In this document: piece after piece, positions 1 to 9,194 of the stretch | How positions within the stretch are numbered: position 1 is the first letter of the stretch | Layout: each line of letters begins with the position of its first letter | Assembly (NCBI RefSeq): GCF_900156395.1 | Contig: NZ_FTNL01000017.1 | Coordinates: forward strand, 1 to 64,000 | Reading direction: 5' to 3' | Source: Fluoribacter gormanii | GTDB taxonomy: Bacteria; Pseudomonadota; Gammaproteobacteria; Legionellales; Legionellaceae | DNA length: 64,000 bases | The notes under the pieces: model-generated | The model's input: the letters and a program-made list of their open reading frames with translations, nothing else | Told to the model about the DNA's origin: nothing | Database searches by the model: none | Made by a program: the position numbers and the translations under genes

Positions 1-36
1 CCCTCACCCTCGCTGCGCTCGGGTTCGGGATGACGT
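1..36. repeat. partial dispersed GC-rich repeat
   Basis: The first bases are far more GC-rich than the rest of the window and contain the CTCGCTGCGCTCGGG core typical of short dispersed intergenic repeats. Only one edge is present because the window starts here, so the element cannot be delimited. No coding signal is seen in it. Confidence 0.3.
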
Positions 37-78
37 GGGGAGTTATGATTATCATTTTTAGTGTATGTGAGTTCTAGC

Positions 79-453
79 TCATGCTGTATAAAACTGACAT
101 TGCTCTAATCCTTGAGTGCAGACAAAACCACCTAAAGTATCAATCCAATTATAATCAATGCGAGATGGAATTTTGGTACGAACTTGCCACCAAATTGAAT
201 ATTCACCTGCCGAATTCCTATAAGTGCAAACCACTCCTTGTCCATATCCAGCAACTAAAATATTTGCCCGTACAAAATGGGTATCTTTATCGCCTTGTGG
301 ACGATTAGGTGAATAAGGATTCACTATCCAAGGGTCTGGGGGAACGCCCCATTTTAAAGATGTGGTTTCTGGATCAGGACAGTTCGTGGCATGACCAAAA
401 GTAGCAAAGTGTACAAGAAAAAAACTAAAAATGATAAAATGATATTTTTTCAT
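79..453 (-). CDS. small secreted protein of unknown function
   Basis: A 124-residue protein. The N-terminus has a Lys pair, a hydrophobic core and an Ala-x-Ala-like end near residue 22 (GHAT), which reads as a Sec signal peptide, so the product is probably periplasmic or secreted. The mature part begins with a CPDP motif, is rich in Trp, Tyr and Pro, and has four Cys that could form disulphides. It resembles small Legionella secreted families such as DUF3757, but that link is from memory of the pattern only. It stands alone upstream of tRNA-Leu on the opposite strand. Function is unknown. Confidence 0.6.
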   Translation of the reverse strand: MKKYHFIIFSFFLVHFATFGHATNCPDPETTSLKWGVPPDPWIVNPYSPNRPQGDKDTHFVRANILVAGYGQGVVCTYRNSAGEYSIWWQVRTKIPSRIDYNWIDTLGGFVCTQGLEQCQFYTA

Positions 454-506
454 AAGCCCCTCTTAAATCATTAGCTATTTTTTCAATAATAATATACAAA
501 AACCCA

Positions 507-534
507 TTGTGAGAATTTATTTCTTTGTTATAAT
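507..534 (+). promoter_or_regulatory. sigma-70-like promoter of tRNA-Leu
   Basis: TTGTGA (507-512) and a perfect TATAAT (529-534) are separated by 16 bp. The -10 box ends 12 bp before the first base of the tRNA, consistent with a short leader. Confidence 0.55.
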
Positions 535-546
535 GGCCGCTCAAAT

Positions 547-633
547 GCCTGGGTGGCGGAATTGGTAGACGCGCCGGATTCAAAATCCGGTGGTGGTGAC
601 ACCGTGTGGGTTCGAGTCCCACCCTAGGTACCA
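547..633 (+). tRNA. tRNA-Leu (anticodon CAA)
   Basis: An 87-nt cloverleaf with encoded CCA. The acceptor arms GCCTGGG and CCTAGGT pair with two G-U pairs. The anticodon stem CCGGA/TCCGG encloses TTCAAAA, giving anticodon CAA, which reads UUG. The long variable arm (GGTGGTGACACC) is typical of leucine tRNAs, and the T-arm has GGTTCGAGTCC. A strong promoter lies just upstream. Confidence 0.95.
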
Positions 634-816
634 TAAATCATTTTAGAATATTCTTAACTAAATTCAAAAAATTTCATATAAACTAAAGCAAATTCAAAAA
701 GTCAGCTTTTTCAGCATTGATAAGCACTCTTCAAGTTTTCTGATTATTTGTTTTAAATCATAAAAATAAAATCTGCCTATACTATAGAGAAGCACAATAT
801 GAGCTAAGGAATTGAG

Positions 817-1407
817 ATGTCGACCAAGTGGATTAAGAGTCATCTAACTTTGCTTGCTGGGCTGTCATTGCCAATTCTGCTCATACTTGTTTTCGTTATT
901 TCAACCATGCCATTTTTTAAAACAGATCCACCGCGTTATAGTCTGCTATTTTCTATCTTGGATTCTTCCTCCTCCCCTTTTCCGGTACAAGTTAATCTAG
1001 TCATTAAAAATGATCAGTTGGTCGCTCAATATAGCAAAGTGCAAAATAATTCCTATTGGGGAATAAGAAAACTTTATTTATTTGATGCTAAAACACAAAA
1101 AGTACGGGAACTTCCTTTAGATTTTCCGAGTCTTAGCAATAACTCAAACTTTAAAGAGGAAATGGTACAGTCAGCCAAACTATTTAAACTGGATACTGGA
1201 CTAGAATCTCCTGATGGCTATGTTTTGTATACAGATAATGATAATTTTAATACAGGATTACTGGCAGAGCTTTTTCGCGGTAGTATTTATGGAAATAATG
1301 CGATCTGTCTCAAAAAAAATGCCACCTGCGTTAAACTGTCCAACTTGGGTACAGGACGTTATTTTACACCTAACAATGTCCAATTTATCGGCTGGGTTAA
1401 GCCATGA
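817..1407 (+). CDS. membrane-anchored protein of unknown function (operon with 1404-2627)
   Basis: A 196-residue protein with one N-terminal membrane segment (about residues 10-32), which may be an uncleaved anchor. The rest is a soluble, probably periplasmic part with no motif I recognise. AAGGA lies 7 bp before the ATG. Its last four bases overlap the start of the next gene (ATGA), so the two are almost certainly translated together, and the product probably works with that polytopic membrane protein. I do not recognise the family. Confidence 0.65.
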   Translation: MSTKWIKSHLTLLAGLSLPILLILVFVISTMPFFKTDPPRYSLLFSILDSSSSPFPVQVNLVIKNDQLVAQYSKVQNNSYWGIRKLYLFDAKTQKVRELPLDFPSLSNNSNFKEEMVQSAKLFKLDTGLESPDGYVLYTDNDNFNTGLLAELFRGSIYGNNAICLKKNATCVKLSNLGTGRYFTPNNVQFIGWVKP

Positions 1408-2627
1408 ATAAAGAAGATGCATTACAAAAAATTATTGATCTCGCCAAACGTTATCAAATCGATATTAGAGAAATAGCATTGGCATTAAAACCAACTCAAG
1501 ATGCATGTCCTGCAGATCAAACAAATTGGTTAAATAAACTCTATAGCTATATAGGCGGCATACTCATCTTTGCAGGCATTTGTGCCTTGATTGTCATGAA
1601 GTGGCAAGACTTTAATATCTATGAACGGGTTACCTTAACCCTTGGTTTTGGTTTTTCATCATTTATTTTGTCATTTCTATGCTTGAAACATCCTAATTAT
1701 CAAAAAGCTTCGACACCTTTATTTTTGATTGCCCTATTTCTTGAACCAACAGGACTAGTGATTTTATTGCAGGAATATAATTTGATGTTACCCATATGGT
1801 GGGTATTAATCATAGGGATTATTTACTTCGTGCATCAACGCTTTGCTATTTTATCGGACAAGGCTCTTGTTCTTACAGTCACTACGTTTGTATTTGGATG
1901 GATTCTTTTTGCTTATACAGCCAGTAATAGTCGCATTATTTTAAACCTGGGCTTTGGATTTGTGTTCTTCCTACTCGGTCTTTACTATCAAGATAAGCAA
2001 TATAAAATCACAGCCCCGTTATTTCCTATTGGTGCAATTCTTGAAGCCTGTGGCTTGCTTACCCTCTTGTCGCAATATACTTCCATATTGATGCCTAATT
2101 GGGGTGTACTCATAGTCAGTCTCATTCTCTTTTTGCAATATGGCCTTGCGTTTATAAGTAACAAGCATACGGTACTGGCTTTTATTACTTTATTTTTCTT
2201 TTATTCATTTTTTCTGGCAGCATTTGAATTACTTGGTGTATCCGAGCGCTTAAAATGGTTTATTCTAAGTAGTTCCCTACTCGCTGTAAGCTCATTTATA
2301 AATCATTCTAAATACCAAGGTATCGCGGGAATACTCTTTTTTATATCCTCATTAGTCCTACTCTTAGTAAGCTTCGACATTGTTAAAAATCAGTACTATG
2401 AAATACTCTATTTGGGATTAGCTTGTGGTTTAATTTATATGGCCATTATAGAAAGCAGCCGCATCCTACTTATAAATGCCAGCATGGCAACTCTGTGCTT
2501 TATTCTATATTTTTCCAGCCAGTATTTCCCTCACGCTATAGGCTGGCCAATTACTTTGATTATAATCGGATTCCTGTTAATTGGAGTCAGTGGTATTGTG
2601 ATTAAATTAAATAAAAAATATATGTAA
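1404..2627 (+). CDS. polytopic inner-membrane protein, DUF2157-like, with internal duplication
   Basis: A 407-residue protein with a soluble N-terminal segment of about 45 residues followed by roughly 12 hydrophobic helices. The layout (short cytoplasmic head, then paired helices with SYIGGILIFAGI-type sequence) resembles DUF2157 membrane proteins. Two blocks, about residues 77-165 and 178-268, read as repeats of each other: both contain LGFGF, then PLF, then a GL(V/L)xLL motif, a Trp and a long hydrophobic helix. It overlaps the preceding gene by 4 bp. There is no transporter signature and the function is unknown. Confidence 0.65.
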   Translation: MNKEDALQKIIDLAKRYQIDIREIALALKPTQDACPADQTNWLNKLYSYIGGILIFAGICALIVMKWQDFNIYERVTLTLGFGFSSFILSFLCLKHPNYQKASTPLFLIALFLEPTGLVILLQEYNLMLPIWWVLIIGIIYFVHQRFAILSDKALVLTVTTFVFGWILFAYTASNSRIILNLGFGFVFFLLGLYYQDKQYKITAPLFPIGAILEACGLLTLLSQYTSILMPNWGVLIVSLILFLQYGLAFISNKHTVLAFITLFFFYSFFLAAFELLGVSERLKWFILSSSLLAVSSFINHSKYQGIAGILFFISSLVLLLVSFDIVKNQYYEILYLGLACGLIYMAIIESSRILLINASMATLCFILYFSSQYFPHAIGWPITLIIIGFLLIGVSGIVIKLNKKYM

Positions 2628-2634
2628 TCCAACT

Positions 2635-3894
2635 CTACTGTATTGGATTCAATTGGCCTTCTTTTTCTACTGAATTAAGGTCTTGTCGATTTTCTTTAGT
2701 TTGCTCTTTGATCAAAATCAAAAAGGGTATAAATGCCAAAGCAAATAAAATAGAGAGTTGATACAAACCAACCCACCCTATCGCCATTTGAATGCTTGCA
2801 GCAACAGGTCCAGAAATAATGCGAGGTATCGTCGATAAGGCCACAAGCATCGAAAATTGAGTTCCAGTATATTGTTTGTCCACCAAACGCATAAATAAAG
2901 CAACCAGGGCCGTAGACCCCATTCCTGCTGCGAAATTGTCAAAAAATACTGCGATTGCTAATAATGTAACGTCCTTTCCTATTATGGCTAAAACAAGAAA
3001 TAGAACATTGGTTAATGCTTGCAAGAAGCCAAAGAAAAGTAATGAACGATATAAAGAAAAACGCATCAATAAAAATCCTGCACACAAACCTCCAAGCAAG
3101 ATGGCACCAACTCCTAGCATTTTATTGATGTAACCAATGGTATCTAAAGAAAAACCAAGCCCTTGTATTAAAAAAGGCATGACAATGCCACTTGTAGTGG
3201 TTGTAAATGCTTCACCCAACTTATAACAAAAAATAAACAACAAAAGCGGAACTACTCCTGGGCGTAATATCAATTCCTTAATCGGAGCTAAAAAAGATAA
3301 AGCAAAATTATTCTTTTCCTGGATTTCAACGCTAGGCTCTTGACTAAAGACGACAGCAAAAATACCGGCAACCATCATAATACCCATAAAGCGATAGGTA
3401 AAAGCCCATCCGAACTTCTGCGCCATAACCAAAGCCAAACCACCTGATAACAATAAAGCAATCCGGTACCCTAATACCGCGAGAGAAGCACCTAAACCAT
3501 GTTCACTATCGGGCAAATATTCTGCTCGATGCGCATCGATCGCTATATCCTGAGTAGCAGAAAAGCAAGCCAAAATTAAAGCAAGGAAAGCCATCAATTT
3601 AGGATATTGTTCTGGAGTAAACCAGGCCATCAAATTAAATCCAAGCAACAATAAACATTGCATGCTTAATATCCAACTTCGCCTTTTACCCATGCTGAAT
3701 AAAGAATAACGGTCCAGAATAGGCCCCCAAAAAATACGATAGGCATAGGGCAAACTAATTAGACTTAATGTTCCGGTAGTAAAGACTGAAATTCCACTGT
3801 AGGCAAACCATGCCTGCAAGGTACTGCTGATTAATGCCATTGGCAAGCCAGAGGAAAACCCTAAAATGAAAACAATAAATAGGCGTTTATTCAT
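2635..3894 (-). CDS. ampG: AmpG-like MFS permease (muropeptide transporter family)
   Basis: A 419-residue, 12-helix major facilitator. The N-terminus matches the AmpG family: FSSGLPMAL near residue 13, a WGPILDR loop between helices 2 and 3, GKRRSW after it, and a TQDIAIDA segment in helix 4. AmpG imports anhydro-muropeptides into the cytoplasm for peptidoglycan recycling. This is the shorter 12-helix form, lacking the extra C-terminal helices of the 491-residue E. coli protein. Legionellae carry several AmpG paralogues, so the exact substrate is not fixed by sequence. It lies downstream of mip on the same strand, separated by a terminator. Confidence 0.75.
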   Translation of the reverse strand: MNKRLFIVFILGFSSGLPMALISSTLQAWFAYSGISVFTTGTLSLISLPYAYRIFWGPILDRYSLFSMGKRRSWILSMQCLLLLGFNLMAWFTPEQYPKLMAFLALILACFSATQDIAIDAHRAEYLPDSEHGLGASLAVLGYRIALLLSGGLALVMAQKFGWAFTYRFMGIMMVAGIFAVVFSQEPSVEIQEKNNFALSFLAPIKELILRPGVVPLLLFIFCYKLGEAFTTTTSGIVMPFLIQGLGFSLDTIGYINKMLGVGAILLGGLCAGFLLMRFSLYRSLLFFGFLQALTNVLFLVLAIIGKDVTLLAIAVFFDNFAAGMGSTALVALFMRLVDKQYTGTQFSMLVALSTIPRIISGPVAASIQMAIGWVGLYQLSILFALAFIPFLILIKEQTKENRQDLNSVEKEGQLNPIQ

Positions 3895-3938
3895 CTTGCA
3901 GATCTCTTAAAGGCAGTAGAATTCTTTTCTAAAAGAGA

Positions 3939-3967
3939 ATCCTACTCCTGGTTTTTAGGAGTAGGAT
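3939..3967 (-). terminator. hairpin terminator downstream of mip
   Basis: A perfect 11-bp inverted repeat, ATCCTACTCCT/AGGAGTAGGAT, with a 7-nt loop lies 31 bp past the mip stop codon. On the minus strand it is followed by a T-rich tract (TTCTCTTTT). Confidence 0.65.
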
Positions 3968-3997
3968 ACGATAAGGAGGGAAATCCCTTCTCATTGA

Positions 3998-4696
3998 TTA
4001 GGCTTTTTTTACAGAGATCAAATGAATTTTGAAAATCAAAGTTTCATTTGGACCTATAGGACCACCTACACTACGTGGGCCATAAGCTAAGTCTGAAGGC
4101 ACATAAATCTCCCATGTAGAACCAGCCGGCATTAATTGTAATGCTTCTGTCCAACCTGGAATCACTTGTGATACTTGGAATGTAGCGGGTTTTCCTGTTT
4201 TTTCAGTGCTATCAAATACAGTCCCATCAATTAGAGTACCCGTGTATTCAACAGTTACTGTATCAGATTTACCTGGTTTACTGCCTGTACCTGCTTCAAT
4301 AACTTTATATTGCAAACCACTTGGCAATACAACTACACCAGATTTTGACTTGTTAGTTGACAAAAAAGCTTCGCCTTTAGATTTGTTCTCTTCAGCTTTC
4401 TTGTTAAACTCTGCGCTGCGTTTTGCCATCAGATCTTTCTGAAATTTATTCAGAACATCTTTCATTTGTTGTTCGGTCAAAATCAATTGGGCACCAGACA
4501 TACCATCTTGCATTCCTTTAGCCAATGCTTCCGGATTAATATCAATACCTTGATTTTTGAAATTTTTTCCTAAATCAGCACCAATACTATAAGATAATTT
4601 ATCTTTATCCGTAACAAGCGATGTAGCATCAGTAGCAGCCATTGCAGTAGACATTGCCAGCCCCATAATGGCCGCAGTGACCAATTTCATCTTCAT
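3998..4696 (-). CDS. mip: Mip, surface FKBP-type peptidyl-prolyl isomerase
   Basis: A 232-residue protein, nearly the same length as L. pneumophila Mip. Residues 1-20 form a signal peptide ending AMAA. The mature protein has an N-terminal dimerisation region and a long helix (about residues 75-115), then a C-terminal FKBP domain with the hallmark VTVEYTG, GTVFDS, QVIPGW and YGPRSVG segments. Mip is a homodimeric outer-membrane or secreted prolyl isomerase that aids infection of macrophages and amoebae. An earlier in-frame start exists 11 codons upstream, but the ATG at 4696 is preceded by AAGGGGA at good spacing and begins the signal peptide. A terminator follows. Confidence 0.97.
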   Translation of the reverse strand: MKMKLVTAAIMGLAMSTAMAATDATSLVTDKDKLSYSIGADLGKNFKNQGIDINPEALAKGMQDGMSGAQLILTEQQMKDVLNKFQKDLMAKRSAEFNKKAEENKSKGEAFLSTNKSKSGVVVLPSGLQYKVIEAGTGSKPGKSDTVTVEYTGTLIDGTVFDSTEKTGKPATFQVSQVIPGWTEALQLMPAGSTWEIYVPSDLAYGPRSVGGPIGPNETLIFKIHLISVKKA

Positions 4697-5007
4697 AAAG
4701 AATCCCCTTGTAGTCTTTCTATTGTGCATATCTTCCTAATTCATATAGAAAGATATTGCATTAACTAAAATGCAACATAATTCTGCCTAAAATCGCATGA
4801 AATTACCAGCATTTAAGCATGATTAATTGTAACTATATTATAAAGTTCAGCACATTAGAGACTCTTAATACATATCCCGGTATGGAATGAGTCACAGATA
4901 AAAAATAGATGACAAATCACAAAGTCAATAGTTCACTATAATTAAAATAGACAAATAATTAAGATCCCTCTACACTTTGCACTAATTGTAACTAGAGATG
5001 AACACAC
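4697..5007. other. divergent mip/sdaA intergenic region
   Basis: About 310 bp of AT-rich sequence between two divergent genes; it must hold both promoters. A TATAAT at 4937-4942 could be a -10 box for sdaA, and TTATAATATAG read on the minus strand (about 4830-4850) could be one for mip. No clear -35 partner, operator or RNA gene is visible. Confidence 0.4.
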
Positions 5008-6384
5008 ATGAACATCAGTGTATTTGATTTATTTTCCATTGGAATTGGCCCTTCAAGCTCTCATACTGTCGGCCCTATGCTTGCTGCTAATGCCTTTTTA
5101 AAATTACTTGAAGACAAACAAATTATGAATGAGGTTCAACGAGTGAAAATAGAACTCTATGGATCACTCGCTTTAACCGGAAAAGGCCATGGTACAGATA
5201 AGGCGATTTTAAATGGCTTGGAAAATAAAACACCCGAGACTGTAGCCCCTGAATCTATGGTACCTCGTATGCATGAAATACTTGGTTCTCATACGTTAAA
5301 TCTGGCGGGCAAAAAGAGCATTAAATTTAACGAATCCACTGATTTTCTTTTTTTACAAAAAGAACTCTTGCCCAAACACTCCAATGGTATGCGCTTTTCT
5401 GCTTTTGATGCTCAAGATAATTTATTAGTTGCACAAGTTTATTACTCAATTGGTGGTGGATTTATCACTACTGAAGAAGATTTTTCCAAAGCTACTGAAG
5501 ATACAAACCCTCCACCTTATCCTTTTTCTACAGCAACTCAACTCCTGGAACTGTGCCAGAAAAATAATTTAAGCATCGCTGAGTTAATGCTTATTAATGA
5601 AAAAACATGGCGTAGCACAGAAGAAATCCATACTGGTATTTTAGCAATTGCCAAAGTTATGGATGATTGCATTACCAATGGATGCCAGCATGAGGGTATA
5701 TTACCTGGAGGGCTGAATTTAAAAAGACGTGCTCCTGATTTATATAAAAAACTTATGAGCGAAAAAGGAGTAAAAAGCGTTTTCGAACAATCAGATATAA
5801 TGAACTTGTTAAATCTTTATGCCATGGCCGTGAACGAAGAAAATGCAGCAGGCGGGCGTATCGTGACCGCACCTACCAATGGTGCGGCAGGCATTATTCC
5901 TGCCGTACTTAAATATTGCCAACGTGCGCACGATAAAATGAACCATGATGATATATACACCTATTTCCTAACTGCCGCAGCGATAGGCATACTTTATAAA
6001 AAGGGCGCATCCATTTCTGGTGCTGAAGTAGGATGCCAAGGCGAAGTGGGCGTTGCCTCTTCTATGGCTGCGGCAGGCCTTACTGCTGTTCTTGGTGGAA
6101 CCGTAGCTCAAGTAGAAAATGCCGCGGAAATTGCAATGGAGCATCATTTAGGTATGACCTGTGATCCAGTACTAGGTTTAGTACAAATACCTTGTATTGA
6201 GCGGAACGCTATGGGCGCAGTAAAAGCAGTGAATGCAACGCGTATGGCGCTCATTGGTGATGGTCAACATCAAATTTCTTTAGATAAAGTAATCAAGACG
6301 ATGAAACAAACTGGCATGGACATGCAAAGCATTTATAAGGAAACCTCTATGGGAGGTTTGGCAGTGAATTTACCAGAGTGCTAA
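5008..6384 (+). CDS. sdaA: L-serine ammonia-lyase (4Fe-4S L-serine dehydratase)
   Basis: A 458-residue single-chain enzyme that deaminates L-serine to pyruvate. Serine is a main carbon source for Legionella. The N-terminal beta domain starts with [20 protein letters not shown], and the C-terminal alpha domain carries [16 protein letters not shown]. Three cluster-ligand cysteines are seen in the [13 protein letters not shown] and IPCIERN segments, the last two 11 residues apart. The protein ends in Cys458. In the solved L. pneumophila enzyme this terminal Cys folds into the active site as a fourth cluster ligand and intrinsic inhibitor. It is next to mip, which I recall is also the case in L. 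pneumophila. Its stop overlaps the end of the convergent orphan gene by 4 bp. Confidence 0.95.
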   Translation: MNISVFDLFSIGIGPSSSHTVGPMLAANAFLKLLEDKQIMNEVQRVKIELYGSLALTGKGHGTDKAILNGLENKTPETVAPESMVPRMHEILGSHTLNLAGKKSIKFNESTDFLFLQKELLPKHSNGMRFSAFDAQDNLLVAQVYYSIGGGFITTEEDFSKATEDTNPPPYPFSTATQLLELCQKNNLSIAELMLINEKTWRSTEEIHTGILAIAKVMDDCITNGCQHEGILPGGLNLKRRAPDLYKKLMSEKGVKSVFEQSDIMNLLNLYAMAVNEENAAGGRIVTAPTNGAAGIIPAVLKYCQRAHDKMNHDDIYTYFLTAAAIGILYKKGASISGAEVGCQGEVGVASSMAAAGLTAVLGGTVAQVENAAEIAMEHHLGMTCDPVLGLVQIPCIERNAMGAVKAVNATRMALIGDGQHQISLDKVIKTMKQTGMDMQSIYKETSMGGLAVNLPEC

Positions 6385-7400
6385 GAACAACTGAAATCAC
6401 ATTGCTCACTGTTTTGTTTTATTAGTTTTTCTAGACCATATATACGATGTCTTTGTATTCCTTCATTGATCTGTTGGACATCCTCTGAGGAACTTAATAA
6501 GGAGGATGCTTCAACGGCCATTCCTACCAACTTCTCCATTTTTTTATTGACCCTCATATTTCTATATTCCTCTCTGCCCTCGCGATCTTTGACAAAAAAG
6601 AGGTTTCTACCAATAGAACCCCATGCCGTCTCTCCTTTGCTGTTCACAATTTCGTCTTTAAATTCGGAGTCTCGAACTTCGCGTTCTAAATCACTAATCG
6701 ATTGTTTTGTGCGTAAGATCCGAACAGGTAGAGAACCAATAATCATATTAAATTGGTACATACTATCAAGTTCATCTTCCAAATAACAACAAACCATAGA
6801 CATTCGAAACCGATACATCATATCAACTGCCGATCGTGTTTTTTCCTTTTGTTGATTGGAGTTCATATAATCATAAATTGGGCAGAACCTATCTTGATTC
6901 GCCAACATTGATATACTATCGGTAACAAAGTAAGCACAAATGCGGCCTTTAATTTGCAAAATATCCGTAGGGATATAAACTGTCAATGAGCATACTTTAC
7001 TTAAGCTGCCAAACTTCATCTTGCTACTTAATAAATTAGTTAAAACAAGCGATTGCTCAAACCCTAAAGGATCGCAAATCAGAATATCTAATGTGGGACC
7101 ATTCTTGGTTACCTTAAAATTAAACTCTATAAAGGACCAATGATTTAATTGCTCACTTCCATCCCATTTTGAAATAGCGATTTGAAATCGTAGATCTTTG
7201 TTGCAATGTTCAATCATATGTTCAATAAGTTCATATAATGAATCTATTTCATCGCTGCTCATTGCGAATGCTTTAAAGTTACAATTTTTTTCTCGTTTCA
7301 TTTGTTTTAAATATAAGAAAAATGCCATAAGGTCTGCTGAAATATTGGCCGGGTTATCACAAAGGGCTAGCAGTTCTTTCACTTCTGAGATGCTTTTCAT
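6381..7400 (-). CDS. orphan protein with YopJ-like His-Asp-Cys arrangement; candidate effector
   Basis: A 339-residue protein with no signal peptide or membrane segment. It shows NHWSFIEF (His87), then ICDPLGFEQ (Asp110), then [11 protein letters not shown] (Cys155). The spacings of 23 and 45 residues are close to those of the YopJ acetyltransferase triad (His109-Glu128-Cys172, spacings 19 and 44), and the Cys context resembles the YopJ IQxxxxxCGIF block. That makes it a candidate CE-clan acetyltransferase or peptidase delivered by Dot/Icm, by inference. I start it at ATG 7400; a GTG three codons earlier is possible. It sits between housekeeping genes with its own upstream dyad, which suggests insertion into the core. 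Confidence 0.6.
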   Translation of the reverse strand: MKSISEVKELLALCDNPANISADLMAFFLYLKQMKREKNCNFKAFAMSSDEIDSLYELIEHMIEHCNKDLRFQIAISKWDGSEQLNHWSFIEFNFKVTKNGPTLDILICDPLGFEQSLVLTNLLSSKMKFGSLSKVCSLTVYIPTDILQIKGRICAYFVTDSISMLANQDRFCPIYDYMNSNQQKEKTRSAVDMMYRFRMSMVCCYLEDELDSMYQFNMIIGSLPVRILRTKQSISDLEREVRDSEFKDEIVNSKGETAWGSIGRNLFFVKDREGREEYRNMRVNKKMEKLVGMAVEASSLLSSSEDVQQINEGIQRHRIYGLEKLIKQNSEQCDFSCS

Positions 7401-7414
7401 AATGAACACTTTGA

Positions 7415-7457
7415 GATTTTAGTTATTTTATTAATCTAAATGAGATTAACTAAAATC
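7415..7457. promoter_or_regulatory. inverted repeat upstream of the YopJ-like gene
   Basis: GATTTTAGTTA (7415-7425) and TAACTAAAATC (7447-7457) form a perfect 11-bp inverted repeat. A nested AATCT/AGATT pair lies inside it (7433-7437 and 7443-7447). It starts 15 bp upstream of the minus-strand start codon at 7400, so it may be an operator or a leader hairpin. No known binding-site consensus is recognised. Confidence 0.4.
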
Positions 7458-7569
7458 GAAATAATTTTTTAAACGCAAGAAAAATTTTTTATAAATTTCA
7501 ATTGATTGATACTTGAGTTTTGTGCTTTATGATGTATCATGGCGCTCTTTTTTAAAACAGAGGTGAGTA

Positions 7570-7830
7570 ATGAAAGTTAGAGCACACGAGTGGATGAACG
7601 AAGATGGGGAACTTGATCTTATTTCCGAAACTCAAAAAAAATTAGCACAAAGCCCAACAGCACAACGCGTTTTATCGCAATATCGCTTCTTCAAGGAAAA
7701 TGGCTTGGCAACAAGCGCACAAGAAATTAGGAACAACGTGAATAATGCTATGGAAATTGCATACGAGAGAGATACTGACTTTGCCCCAAACGAACGATTT
7801 GATATTGAAAATAATCGTCTCGGCTTCTAA
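7570..7830 (+). CDS. small conserved hypothetical protein
   Basis: An 86-residue acidic, probably helical soluble protein without signal peptide or membrane segment. A very good ribosome binding site (GAGGTGA) ends 3 bp before the ATG, and the codon use is like that of the neighbours, so it is probably real. It converges on tilS with a hairpin between them. I recognise no domain; the function is unknown. Confidence 0.6.
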   Translation: MKVRAHEWMNEDGELDLISETQKKLAQSPTAQRVLSQYRFFKENGLATSAQEIRNNVNNAMEIAYERDTDFAPNERFDIENNRLGF

Positions 7831-7842
7831 TTTAGATCCAAA

Positions 7843-7872
7843 TAGAGGCTTGAGGCACAACTCAAGTCTCTA
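7843..7872. terminator. possible bidirectional terminator
   Basis: TAGAGGCTTGAG and CTCAAGTCTCTA form a 12-bp stem with one G-U pair and a 6-nt loop, between the convergent ends of the small gene (7830) and tilS (7896). No long T run follows on either strand, so efficiency is uncertain. Confidence 0.45.
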
Positions 7873-7895
7873 TACCCCACCCTGGCACAATGATA

Positions 7896-9194
7896 TCAAT
7901 TAACGAAAATCCAGGCGTCAGGATGTTCTTTAGAATAGAACAAATCACTCATTGCATAACCTACTACCGCTGCAAGTTTATCATTAAAATAAACCAAGGG
8001 AATTTGCTCTCTCATCCAAGGTGGAATCCCCCATTCCTGGAATAATTTTTTTAACCGTTTGGTCTGGCCATGCCAAAAAAACTCTTCACCTCCTTGTCTA
8101 AATCGGACAAATATTTTTGTATCTGGAGGAATCACTAATCCCTGTCTGTTCTTTTTTGCCAATAAATTAATGCCGACATCTGGGAGTAGTAAAGGCAAAG
8201 GAAAGGCAGACCATTCAACAGATGAGGTTAAAGAGATCACATTTTTTTTATCTAAATATAAATATTTTTGATAACGACGTACGGTTACTTCCCCCCAACT
8301 CACTTCAGGTACCGCATCTTGACTAGCAAAGATCACTTCATCAATCAATCGCTCAAAAGTAGCAGTAGAAGGCAATTGGCTCTGATTATTCTTCAACCAA
8401 ACTCTAAGTATATTCGCAATGCGATCACGGCTGAGTTTGTTTAATGGATCGATAAATAAAATATTGTTTGTTAATGCTTCTTGATTATCTTCCATAATCA
8501 TATCTTGTGATGCCAGTATGTCTAGATTGCGTTTCGCCTGTTGGCAATGAAGCGCTGTTCTTGCAATATTACCGACAATTCCAGGCCATTTTCTTTGCAA
8601 CAAAGGTATAATTTCTTGACGAAGATAATTGCGGGAATAGCTGATATCTTGATTGCTCTCATCTTCAATCCAACTTAATTGATGCAAAGCAGCATAATCT
8701 TTCAATTGCTCACGGGAATGGTTTAAAAAAGGTCTGGCAATTTTTCCTATTTCAAGTTGGCTAAAATCAGTCATGGCAGCCAACCCGTCTATTCCAGCCC
8801 CCCTAAATAGTTGTAGAAGTACTGTTTCTGCTTGATCGTCTAGATGATGCCCTAAAATCAAGCAATCTTGTTCCGACATCAGAGAAGAAAAAACGGCATA
8901 ACGTGCAATACGCGCACCTTCTTCAACATTAGAAGAGCGATCAAATTGCACTGACTCAGCAATTAAAGAAATGCTCAAATCCTGGCAAAACTGTTGGCAG
9001 TGTACTTGCCAAAGAGATGCATTAGCACTAATGCCATGATTAACATGCACTGCGATCAATTTAGCAAGTAAAGCCGGGTGGGAAGCAAGAACGTGCAAAA
9101 GCACTGTTGAGTCAAGCCCACCACTAAAACCTACAATTAATTTATTAAAATGACTCAGGCGAGAAAACCACTCGGCACTTAATAAAGGTTTAAT
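7896..9194 (-). CDS. tilS: tRNA(Ile)-lysidine synthase, apparent ATT start
   Basis: TilS makes lysidine at C34 of the CAU-anticodon tRNA-Ile, so that it reads AUA. The PP-loop motif SGGLDS lies at about residues 24-29, and HVNHG, a [10 protein letters not shown] segment and SRNYLR follow. The first GTG in frame (9104) would cut off the PP-loop, so translation must begin earlier. The only stretch up to the previous in-frame stop has no ATG, GTG or TTG. An ATT at 9192-9194, overlapping the accA stop codon, has GGGAG (9201-9205) six bases upstream, giving a 432-residue product that fits the family. An alternative is CTG at 9158. Coupling to accA translation is likely. Confidence 0.88.
   Translation of the reverse strand: MKPLLSAEWFSRLSHFNKLIVGFSGGLDSTVLLHVLASHPALLAKLIAVHVNHGISANASLWQVHCQQFCQDLSISLIAESVQFDRSSNVEEGARIARYAVFSSLMSEQDCLILGHHLDDQAETVLLQLFRGAGIDGLAAMTDFSQLEIGKIARPFLNHSREQLKDYAALHQLSWIEDESNQDISYSRNYLRQEIIPLLQRKWPGIVGNIARTALHCQQAKRNLDILASQDMIMEDNQEALTNNILFIDPLNKLSRDRIANILRVWLKNNQSQLPSTATFERLIDEVIFASQDAVPEVSWGEVTVRRYQKYLYLDKKNVISLTSSVEWSAFPLPLLLPDVGINLLAKKNRQGLVIPPDTKIFVRFRQGGEEFFWHGQTKRLKKLFQEWGIPPWMREQIPLVYFNDKLAAVVGYAMSDLFYSKEHPDAWIFVN

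Noticed and set aside
425-634. A 69-codon minus-strand frame across the tRNA-Leu gene
   Set aside because: It is the antisense translation of the tRNA; such frames (with RxGLEPTR-like sequence) are a well-known annotation artefact.
9102-9104. GTG at 9104 as the start of tilS
   Set aside because: It would remove the SGGLDS nucleotide-binding loop that is essential for the enzyme and is encoded just upstream in the same frame.
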